Source: Melanocharis versteri (Eukaryota > Chordata > Aves > Passeriformes > Melanocharitidae). Taken from it: DNA of 64,000 bases. This document shows positions 39,101 to 51,100 of the stretch, piece by piece (position 1 is the stretch's first letter; each line of letters opens with the position of its first letter). Where the stretch lies: the NCBI GenBank assembly GCA_013397845.1, contig VZTG01002133.1:102012-166011 (forward strand), in the 5' to 3' direction. Under the pieces are notes generated by a model. It worked only from the letters and a program-made list of their open reading frames with translations. It searched no databases and was not told the DNA's origin. Both the position numbers and the translations under genes were made by a program.

Positions 39101-42100
39101 CACCTTCAACAACTGAGAGATTTGGATAGAAATCATCCAAGACCAGGCTCATGCAAGGAAATAACATTCCACCTGGGAGAGAAAAAAATGGTTTTTGCTT
39201 AGTGTTTCTGTGGCACAGCTGGTTGAATCTGACTACAGTCGCCTTTCCTCAACACTGAATAGGACCTAGAAAAGCTCTCAACTAATGCTTGTTAAAAAAA
39301 GAGGCTGCTCTAAACAGCAATTTTTCATCTCTGTAGTCTAAGCACTAAAGCCAAAATATAATCATGTTATGTGTTCTTCCATTTTTACTTCTCCATGCAG
39401 CTGCAACAAAAGATCTCTTTGCTTATGACTTTTTCAGCTCCTCATGTTTTTATTCCATCTAATCCTCACACACCATAATCCCCTCTGCAGCAACACTGCA
39501 GAACATCACACTTGGAGAATATGCAAACAAGGATACAGCTACAGCTTTTTTCCCCTCTCAAGATCATCACACATTTTACAAATGAGCATCACAGCAGCCC
39601 CATGAAGATGAGTGTTCATTAGACCGTTTCAAAAACATTTTGTTCAACAAGGGAAAAGATCCGTTTCCACTATGATTAAAAAACCCATACATGCTGTTAC
39701 AAACAGACTTTTAAAGTTAAAAAGCTCATTACCCTGTTGTTCTTTCTTTGTTACAGAAAGTTGAACCATTTGCCCTAGGAAATGTAGCAGAACTAAAAAA
39801 TATTGTTTCTCCAGATTCTGTTGTTTCAAACTAACACCATTCTTCTTTTATAAGCCGAGTATTATACAAACACCTCAAAAATATTTACACAAAATATAAA
39901 ATGAGCAGATAAAACATGTATGGACTTTCTCAGAATGGAGTGTGTGCCACTCCCCCCAACGCTGACCAACATTCACAGCCTCACAGGGTTTCCTTTCCAC
40001 ATCACACTCTCCAACACCTGCACTGGAAGCACAAACCCAGTTGGTAACAGACACACACCGTCAGCCTCACGCACAGAAGGAACCTCATCCCAGAACACGC
40101 CCCGGGGCTGACCTGCTCCATCAGGAGTGATGGTTCCCAGCTTCACTGCCAGGGGATAGCCTGTCTCCTTGTAGTGCTCCATGGCGTGCCCGTTGCCCCC
40201 GCTGCCATCGAAGAACCACTTCCCACAGAGCACAGCGCCGTCCGTCAGGTTCAGCCACAGGTTCTCCCGCAGGTCACACTTGGAGCACTTCCACCCACTG
40301 CGAGGCCAAACAGGGAGGAACAGCAGGGATATGTGAGGCAGGAGCCAGCCCTGCATTTCCCAGCATGGCAGCTCCAACCAACCCACATGCCCAGCCCAGA
40401 GTCATGCAAGGGAATCGCGGGCTGAGCTCCTGCCTTCAGTTCAGCTGCCCTGGAGTGAATTAGAGAGCCTGCAATGAACAAACTTTATTGCCCTCACCTG
40501 GGGGGAATTCTAACGCCATTGTCTAACTGCACAAGGGTTTTGGCGTGTTTAGATGCCTGCAGCTCTTCTTCCCAGGAGTCGGGTTCCTGCTTCCTGTAGG
40601 GTGATTTTGCACTGAGGAGTGCATCACAAGCTATCGTCACCTGGAAGACAAATGGGTGTCAGTCAAGGCCTGCCACGACTCAGTGACTGGACAGAACCTG
40701 GCATGCAGCCTATTGCTAACCACATACAGAACTGCCTATCAGTAGCACTATTTATACACTCAAATATGCATCTAATATTTTAGACTGTCGTCATTATTCT
40801 AGCAGGAGAGTAAGCACATGTACTATGTGAGCTTTCCTAGGACAAGCTGGCACTATAATAAGGGAAAGAAAACAGGAGATAGAAGGAAATCCATGAAACA
40901 AAGACAAAGACGATTTCTAAAAATAAATGACACTCTAATATAGCTGGTAAAGAAAGATCTTTATGTCCAAACAAGCACTGCACATAAGAAAACAAGGCAC
41001 CATCTTGATAAAAATAGAAACAGGAGACAATTCCTATGACCACTTCCACACACTCACTGACCAGTGCTGGTAGCTCTTCTATGTTGGGTAATGAGATTTC
41101 GTAGTGATCAGGAAATATAACAAGTTTTGCTTCATCCTCGTATTCAAAGTCATCACTGTTGAGATCACTGCTTATCTCTAGATCTGAAAAACAAGATGGG
41201 GAATGTTAGGAGATTGTCCCATGATCAAGGTTCCAAAACTGTGACAGGGGTGCCACTATAAACATTGCTTGCCTGGCATCAGCCAGTGTTTTTTTCTGGC
41301 TAGAAATATTTGTGAAATCCTTACTAATCTGAAATCTCACCATCCTGCAACAGAATGTTCCGAGAACCAAAATTTCCACTTAATGTCATCCCCAATCACA
41401 GACACAGTTGGTTTGGTCTCTCTCTAAGCTGTGAGACTGCATTCTGCAGCTAACAAAATTCTGCTCCTTTCAGACAAAATCAGGATGCAATACTGCTGTG
41501 CCTTTTACCCAGGATCTTGAAATGCTATAAGCACAGAGACCAGGTTGCACTGCACATGCCCAAACTGCAGAGCACAAATAAAAAGAGCACCCCATATTTT
41601 CCAGATCACAGACCTGGCTGAAACGTGCTGTGGCTCCCATCCATCTCAAACCTGTGGCCTTTCCTCCCATAAAGATGTCCATGGCTGGAAGTATTCCTGT
41701 GTCTCATCCACAGGCTCAAATAGCTACAGCAAGTACAGTAACACCAACCCTCTCTTGCTAACTCCACTCCTGAACCAGGGTAACTATCTGTTTAAAAAGC
41801 ACTCATTAGCTACTAAAGATTTCCTGTGGAGAACAAACTTCCCACAGTGCTTGTGTACATTCTTCTTCCAGTGTAAGAATGACTTATTTTCTTAAATATG
41901 AGCGTTGACCAAGCAATATCAGCTAAAATGCTTGCCCAGAAATATGTGGACCCAGACAGAAGCAGGAAGGTATATTGGGAACTAAATGGCTAGTGCCTGT
42001 ATCTCTAGCTCCATGAAAAAATATAATTATTAATTAATTATCACATAGTGACAAGACTGAGTTAAAATCTTGTTCTGCTCTTCCTAGGACAAATGAAAAA

Positions 42101-45100
42101 GTTAAGACCAAACATGCACGTGTCAGAAATTTCACAAGATTCAACTGCAAGAACTGCCCAGGCAACAATGGGATTTGTTGGATCCTTCTCCCATGCGGAG
42201 ATGTGGGATCCACTGTATTCTGATGTACCAGTCACTGACAGAATAAGGTTCAACCAAAGAAAGAGATGTGTTAGCAGTAGCCAAAGCTGGCTCTTAATTC
42301 CCCCCCAGCACATGCAGATGCTTAATGAGTCACTCAATCCTAAACGAGCATTGGCAGCAACCACTGCACCCCGGGAATGCCTGAAATCCCAAATGTATGT
42401 CTGGGAGAGAGGTGAGGATGACAGACGCCAGATTCAGAAAACTGAGCTCTCTATTTAACCCAGTGGGCAGTAACAGACTGAGCAACCCAAATGATAAAAC
42501 AAGTATCAAAATATATTTTAACTTGACCTAGAAAGAACACCTCTTGAGAGGAACACCAACTCTTGGCTCACCTGCTGCACCAGGCAGCCCTGAGGTGACA
42601 ACACCCACTGTCAGTGACTTCCAGCAGCACGAACTCTCTCTCACCAGCAACCAAAAAAAGCCCCTTCTCATCAGCTCAACATGGACACAAAAGCATGAAC
42701 ATTTTCTCGTACTGAAAGCATGACATTTTTAGAGAACATATTAATTAATTACAAATTCCCCAAATCACAGCATTTTTATAATGATCCCTTCCCTTACTGC
42801 TACACAATAGAGATGACCAGAGACCTCACTTTACTCCAGGCTTTTTTCCCAGCTTGAGTTACAGTCCTGTGTCTGATACAGGAGTGAATCTCCACAGATG
42901 CAGTTTTTAACAGCTCTTCTGTTCTGTGGAACAAGGAAACTGAGTAGCCCCGAGCTGATGGTGCACATGGCAACGCATCACAGGGAATTTTCACTTAGCG
43001 CCAGAAATTTGATGGTGCCCAGCATAACAAAGCTGAAAGTACTGACCACCTCCTAAACAGGAGAGAGGTTCCTCAGAGAGGATAAATCCCAGGGTATGCC
43101 CAGCCAGGTTTGGAGGCAGTGAACGCTCCCGCAGGGCTGTGGTCACGCAGAGCCTCAGCCACCAGAGGGAACCTGGCACCAGCTCACAGCGGCCACCGGG
43201 ATCTGGGGACGTGTGGGACCCGCTGATCTCCCCTGCCTTGTGCTACTGACATTAACTCACAGCACCTGCAATTCCCTTATAGAAATAGCAATGATACAGC
43301 CTGTGTCCAAAATTCAGACACACGCTGCAGCTCATCTCCCAAGCCAGACAGCAGCCAAACAGCAGAGACTCTACTGCTGCTGGCCTGACCTGCATCTGAA
43401 CCAGTGATCCAGGGATAAAAGACAGAGCATCCTATTAGCAATCATCTGCTGTCATCTAAGGACTCCACGGGCTTAGGAGCACCAGCCTTCTGTGTGCAAA
43501 GGGCAGGGAAGGGAATTTCCTTTTTATCTCCTCAGGCTTCATGCCATTCGTGTCAGCAGAAAAGCAGAAAACAGTGTCCCATCAGCACGGGACTCTTTCT
43601 GCCTGACATCCCACTTGTTATTTTAAAGAATGATACACAAAGCTTCATAACAGTCCTGGGAAACACCATGAGGATTTCAAATTCCTCTTTTGAAGGTGAC
43701 TGTGTAAAGCTGGCACACTTCCACCCAACACCTACTCCATCTGACTAGGAATTAAAAGGCACTCCCTTACTACTCTGAAGACAATTTATCAGGGTCCAGA
43801 ACCAGTACGTAAGAGTGGAATGGACTTCTAAGGTCACTGACTGAAATCCCTCCATACAGAGCAGGTGACCACATAAACTAATCCCTTTTAGGGACACTCA
43901 GAGGGACCCCTTAATGATGTCAGTTGAAAACACCCAAATCACCACTCATATTTTTAAATCTTGGCTTGTGTATGCTGAGAGACACAGCTGTTAAGTTTAG
44001 CAAGAAATCGTACCTGCATTACATTTTCTGTGCCTGTGCAAGGGCCATCAAGGCTGAGAAAGCATGGGGGCAGAAATAATAAAAGCAGATAACTGTGACT
44101 TTAGAAGGCAATGGAGCCCACACTAAACATGGACAGAATTTGACCCTGAAGCCACTGGGCATCATGTGCAGTCTGCAGGGAGATTCTAGTGCGGAATTTT
44201 AGGGAGGACTAAGAGTGGCTATAGGAAAGAGGAGTAGGGTGAAATCTACATGAAAAAGGAGCATATCTGATTAAAAATTACTCTAACACTAAAGGCACTG
44301 AAAAGCATGAACTTTCAAGCACTATACTTGATCCAAAGCTGTTTCTTGATCAAGGATGTTCTTCCAAGATACACCAAGGCAAAAAAAAAAGCTTTACTCA
44401 GTTCTGAGACTGAGTCACAAGACAACCAGCCAGCTTGTAATCTTTCCAAGGAGTGACAGTTTGATGGTCAACCTCCACAGGACATTGTTCCCCTTTTGGC
44501 CACCAAAACAAAGCATCCACAGGTTGTCAGTGTTGTGCTGGGAGGCCAGGATGACAGGCAAAGCAAAGCAGCAGACACCTCAAAGCAGAGGCTCAACTGA
44601 CGCTGTTATTTTGGGCGAGTGGTCAGTAGAGTAAATTTACTGCACCTCACAAGGCATCACTGAGTGAGGGTGAGAAATGCACTGCTGCTGAACTGACTGA
44701 AAACAGCAGCTGGGAGACACAGTACTGTAATGAAAACCAAGCCAGCAGAGGGGAAGAGAAGGAGTGGATGTGTCCAGATCAGATTTAGACAAGTTACCAA
44801 CTGACTGCACTAATAATAGGGGCATAAGGAGGCTGCAGACAGGACCCCCAAACAGGATTTCCTGCGCATATGGATGTGTCTCTGCGTGTGTGAAAGGGAA
44901 TACAAACGTGAAAATTGAATGAGGATGTTGACTAGTGTGTCTACAACTGATTTTGAAACCCTAGAAAGACATCTTAGGAATCTGGTGTTGATCCTGCTCT
45001 CGCTGAAAGCAATGGACAAATTTGTATTGACTTGGAAGTGGAGGACTGAGTCCTTAAACAAAATTATTTCTTCCTGAAGCCTCTAAATAATAGTGAATTG

Positions 45101-48100
45101 CAGCAGCAGCACTTTGCAAACTGTAAGCTACTCAGTTCATTTGTTTTCAGGCACATTCAAAACATTAATTTCATCGGATGAATTATAAAACAGAAAAATC
45201 TTTTTTAAAAAAATTACTTTCCAGTCATAACATTTTCCTTTGCTGAAAAATGAAAAGTAAAACTCTCTACAAGGATCATTTGTCTGATTCACTACTTGTA
45301 AAATAACATTCAAATTGCTTGCTACATCTCCAAAGCATTTTTATGTTGTTCCTATTGCTAGGTAAGACCTCACCCCTTGCATTTCTGGCACAGTCACACG
45401 TTAAACAAGCAAAACTAACCATGAAAATTCAAATCCAGAATGGTTTTGACAGCAGCATTAGCCTGTGTTAATCTAGTCTAATTTTCGCAGTTCTACCTAA
45501 ACCAGCAAATTATTAAGACTCTATTAGTGTAAGGAATCTGCTCACCATCTTACATGCAATTCAAGCATACATGGCAAAGCAAAAAAGCAGCAGCTGATCA
45601 GTTTTACTGCTGCTGCTGCTGGGGCATATGCACAATTTTACTGGGCTAAATTGCAAAAATATTGTCAGGAAATGCTTAAATTCCCCTACATCACAACTTT
45701 TCATTCACACATACAGATGCTCTATTTGTGCTCACTCATATAAATATAAACTTTAACCACTCATGGTAAAAGCCCTCTTCAGAAGCTCTCCAAACAAAAA
45801 CATCCTTACTGCAAACAGGGTTCTGCTCCTGCCTACGAGACCTGGGAGAACAAAGGGAAGCTGTGGTCACATCCAGTACAGCCACTCTTAGGAATGGTCT
45901 TTACACTTGGGAACAGTAGCCATGAGTGCATCCACTGCCATCAGCAGGGAGGTGCCATCCAGGGAAAGCTCAGCAAGTTTACAAGTTCTCCCAGACTCTC
46001 CAAGTGGAAGTTTTCCTTTCCGAGGTCTCCTGAGACCCACTGTGTGTCACAGATGCTGCTCCTCCTCACTGATGCTCTTCTCACCAGCAACCACAGATCT
46101 GCTGACAGAGCTGTGCATTTGAGGACTTCAAAACACTTCTAATTGATGGTCTGAGTTAGCCCTGACTCTGCTCAAAACAGAGCTCCCACAGCTCACTGCA
46201 CCGGCAGATGATGCTCTGGCAACCAATCTGGGACAGGACATCTGTCTAGGGACAAGTTTTATGACAGTCACTCTGCCAGCTCTGTATAGCCAAGGGTCCA
46301 GGCTCTGGCACGGATCAAGAGATGCTCAGGAAGAGGGCACCAGAACCAGGCAAAAATGTGGTGATTCCTCCCTCAATGCAGAGCTCAAATATCTACCTGG
46401 GGTGTTTTGTTTGCTGAGGGTGAGGGGGGATGGTGTTTTCTAGTTGGTTTTGGAGAAAGAAAACACATCTACTGTGTGTAGATGCAGTTTCTCTATGCAA
46501 AAGAGAGGTTTGCTTCCGATTTATAAAGCAAAATGATAGAGAACAAAATACAAAGTGCTGCTTTGCTGGCGTTCCACTTAAATCTCCCACTGCTGCCAAC
46601 AACTGAGCTGACATTTCAGAGACACTCACCCCATCTCTCTCTCAGAACCACCTCTCTGAACAGCAACAGGTAACTTGGTGCACATCCCTGTGCACACACA
46701 GTCCAAGCTCCTCTCTTGTCTTCTTTGCATCTTTCAACTACTTCATCTATTGTTTAGTTACTCAGTAACACCTTAAAAATCACGTTTAGACTTAATCTCT
46801 TCGGTAATTTTAAATCAACCAGCAAACTCCATTTCTTCAGTTTTCAGTCCCTTTCCAGACCACTTACATTGCATTAATTCTTCATAATTAGAACATTATG
46901 AAGGACTCTGCTGATAACTCCTGGGATAACATATTCAGGGGGAATATGTTATACTCTGCTGGTAACTACGGTAAAAACTGGAGCTCCAATCCCTTCAGCA
47001 CAAGAATCTTCCCCTTAATTCTGCTACCCCTTTTGACCAGGAGCTCACAAGGATGATCCCAGTACATCCCAATAACTGAGTTTTTCTTATTCACACAAAA
47101 GGCATTGAATAAGACAGACAGTCTGCTTTAAGTATCACACCAAATCTGGAATACTGCACAGCCTGAGCTGAAGTTGTCATGTGCACACTGCCCAGCAACA
47201 CCTGAACCAGCCAGATTAAAGGCATTTCACACATTTCAATAAACAATGCTGCTACACTTCCTGATTACACTGAACACTCACAGTCAACACCCTCCAGCCT
47301 TCTCCAAAGAAAACCAAACCAAAACACGCCCACAACCTGATGCACATGTGCACATGCACACACACTTTGCTGTGAATCTTTCCATGCTTAGGGAAAGACA
47401 ACCATGGCAGTTGACTGGCCCAAACAGCCTGTGTTTCTATTGCATTTACTAGATAGCAGCAGTGCTAGAAAGTAATCAGTGAGCATCCAAAAGATGTTTT
47501 CCTAATACTAAGGAGATTGAAAAGGGTTTAGTATCTTTAATAGTTTTACATCAAAGAGGATTATAACAAGCAATCTAACAAATGCCCAAACTGGATTGAC
47601 TTTGTACACAAAGCTTAAATCTCCGGGCCTTCAGAGAATTACTGATAGAGACGTAGAAACACAGGGATGCTGGAGTTACCCACTGATCCTTGCCTGGTTT
47701 TATCTGCTAGGGCAAGCTCTACCTGGCAGGTCACATACCTGGGCTGTATCAGCCAGGATAAATTAACCATGAGCCAGCAATGTGCCCCTGTGTCCTCTAA
47801 GAAGGCCAGTGGTATCCTGGGGGCATTAGGAACAGTGTGGCCAGCAGATCAAGGGAGATCATCCTCCTCCTCCTCCTCTGCTCTGCCCTCCTGGGGCTGC
47901 ACCTGGAGCATTGCACCCAGTTCCGGGCACCCCAGGCCAAGAAAGACAAGGAACTGCTGGAGAGGGGTCCCTGGAGGGCTACAAAGATAATTAGGGGGCT
48001 GAAGCATCTCTCTTATGGGTTCAAGCCGGGCCTGCTCAGCTTGGAAAAGAACTGAGAGAGGATCTTAGCAGTGCACACAAATATCTTAAGTGCAGGTGTC

Positions 48101-51100
48101 AAGAGGAAGGGGCCAGATTCTCTCCAGCAGTGCCCAGTGGCAGGACAAGGCACAAAAGGCACAAACTGAAACACAGGAATCTACATCTGGATATAAAGAA
48201 AAGCTGCTTTACTTTGAGGGTGACAGAGCACTGGAACAGCCTGCCAGGAGAGCTTGTGGAGTGTCCTCTGGAGATATTAAAAACATTCCTGGATAGGATC
48301 GTGTGTAGCCTGCTCTACATGAACCTGCTTCAGCAGGGGATTGGACTTCATGATGTCCAGAGGTCCCTTCCAACCCCAACCACTCTGTGACAGGTGCCCA
48401 ACGTCACAACGGGAAAGACAGAATTAAAACAACCTGTTTAGATGAGAAGATCAGCAGCTCTGAGCCAATGAAAAAGATGTAGGATTAAGAGATAAGATGC
48501 CAAATTTTGCTAACTACCTCTGCTGCTGTCATATGCAAAATGATCAAATCAGCTACCTCCCTGTGCTTTCGTTTCCTCAGCTATGAACAAGGACAGGAAT
48601 AATTCTTTGTTCTTTTCTTCCAAAGAAGTGGACATAAAGCATGAGGATGCATGGAAGTACCACCTCCAGGAACAGAGCAGACTTGATACCAGTTTGCTCC
48701 CAGTCAGCAGGGGCTGCAACGAAGACTGCAGTAGAACTATAGACCAGATGAGATACATTTTGAAAAGAGCATTAGATTCCAGCAGTGCTGGATTAAATGG
48801 TGATAGATCCATGTCCTAAACACACCCCAGTGAAACTGCACTGCCCTCAGGAGTTCCCTTGGAACTGCTGCTCAAGACCTACTCAGAGGGAACAAAATGC
48901 TCATGCACAAGGGTGGAATTTGAAGATTTCAACGTGGCACATCAGAGACACTCTGCCAGTACCCTGCGTGCTGGCACACCACAGTGACAGGAGCCTTCAG
49001 GTGCATGCAGAAGACCAGCAAAAATAGAATTTGAATGTGCTTTTGTACTTCGTATTTACATTCACATTGCTAACGCTGTACAATCACTGCTGCACTGCAG
49101 CCAGCTTTGTTTCTGAACCAATTATTTTATAAGCATCCAGTGACAATCATGATTTTCAATGTAAACTGGCAGTAAATGGCATTTAGAGCAGTATCTGTGA
49201 TGTAACAGTCTCTTCCTACAAAAGAAGTGTAATTTTTTTATGACTCATTTTCAATCTTTTTTCTTTCTTAGCCCTCCTTGCAAAACTTACTTACATTAAC
49301 AACAACAATTTAATCGATCACAATCTGCAAAGGCCTCTTAGGGACACATTCCACAGATCAAAGCAATTCCAACACAAGGTCATCCTATTGTTTCCCTTTA
49401 GCCATAAGAGCTGGCAATTGTAAAGAAAACATTTCACCTCTTCGTTACCTGAAGAAAAATTCACTATTCACTATTAATACAGAGACAATAAATAATAGAT
49501 GAATTGGAGAAATACCACAAGCTGTGGGAGAAGAGAGAATACAGGCTTTTCATCACATTCTCCTCATCCATATTTATGAGTCCCTCAGGTTTTCTGGGTA
49601 ATCTGAATAAATGGATTTTGGATGATAAGGGCATGGTAAGAAAACAGCTTTCCATGAAGCAAGGGAATAGAACTGTGGACATAACAGAATTAGAGATGCT
49701 CACGATGTATGTGCAGTTGCACTCATTACGGGAGAAACCACAACATCACTGAAGAACATTTACCTGTGCAACAGCTTTAAAATGGTAACAACCCTTCCTG
49801 TGACCAGCTGCTGAGCAGAACAGAGCCACACTGAGGCCCTGACACATCTAAACATTAGGTATGGGTAAACATTGTAATAAAAGGGTGCTTTGTGGAAATC
49901 ATAAAGAGAGACAATGGACAGAATCAGTAAAAAAGTGACTTTCAAAGCCTGGGCTGTTTCAGAATAGCTGAGGATCTATTTTACATTAAAATGTTTCATG
50001 TATATATACACACATCTCTCAATATGCACCAAAATGCTTAAGAATTACTTACCTGCCGGGACAAACTTTAAAATCTAGAAACAAAAGCCAGAAAGAAAAC
50101 CAAAACAAACAGCAGTAAAAGAAAACCCAAAAGGAGCCCCAAAGCCAGACACAATGGTGGGCAGAACCCAAGTCCACATGCAGACAAGGTCAGAAAAGGA
50201 CTGTGTGAAAGCAGCTGCTCACAATACCTAAAAATAGCTTAGCATTCCTCCTTTTTGGTAAAGCTCCACCAGATGCTCCTGGTACCTTCTGGAAAGAGAG
50301 AAAGAAACAATTAAAAATCCATCAAGTGAGACAGCAGTAAATCAGCATTAACCCCTTCCATTAAATCACAGTCCTTGATGAGCAAGAATGCAAATGCTCT
50401 TTGCTCACCTCTGACACTGGGACTCCTCACTGCCCACTCCCCCACGGAGTGAGGGAGCCTCCACATGAGTCCTTCACTCTTGGCTTGCTGGCAATTAATC
50501 AGAGGGTGTCTCACAGCCACCATGGGTGACAGCTGTCCTGTCACCAAGACAGGGACACCCAGCACCTCCCAAACCTCTCTCCACTAGACTCCCAACAGTA
50601 TTTCCTAATGACTAAAGGTGAATTAGAGAGAAAAGGCTATTATCTGCATAAAGGATTCAACCCTTCATAACTAATTCCAGTAGGACCCCTTTGCTTTGAT
50701 TTGTTAGTTTGGTTCATTTTCTTCTATCCAGAAAAAAATGCCCTTTCCATCAGGATCAATACCTGCTTCCATTAAGATGAATCCCAACTACCACCATACT
50801 TTCAAATATTAGAAAGTATGGAGGAAACTCAACACCCAAGCAATTGTTTAGTGGGGGATTTTATTGTATTTTTTAAATTTAAACTCCATAGCAGAAAACA
50901 GTAACTTCCAAGAGAGATTAAGTTTCACTACTTTTCCAGTTCAGAATACCTCAAACTACAAGGGAAAACACAACTAGCTGAGGAAATGTCAAAGCCAATG
51001 CACTTGCTCCTTAAGCTGTTTATTAAACAGCACCATTAAATCAAATTAAATCAAAAAGCCTTTGTGGCTATTTGGTGCCAACACGATGCACGATGCAGTG

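Larger units (their letters stand above)
41184..50227 (-). other. USP13: USP13 intron 3 (largest complete intron)
   Basis: This 9.0 kb intron contains CR1 sequences at about 43.8 and 47.7-48.4 kb, a CTG run at 45609-45620, a perfect hairpin at 46926-46952 and the candidate 22-nt microexon at 50053-50074. No other coding exon fits USP13, since exon 3 joins exon 4 directly in frame. Confidence 0.75.

Noticed and set aside
51070..51095. Resemblance of TTTGGTGCC to a retroviral primer-binding site
   Set aside because: Only a few bases agree, no LTR pair or retroviral coding sequence is nearby.
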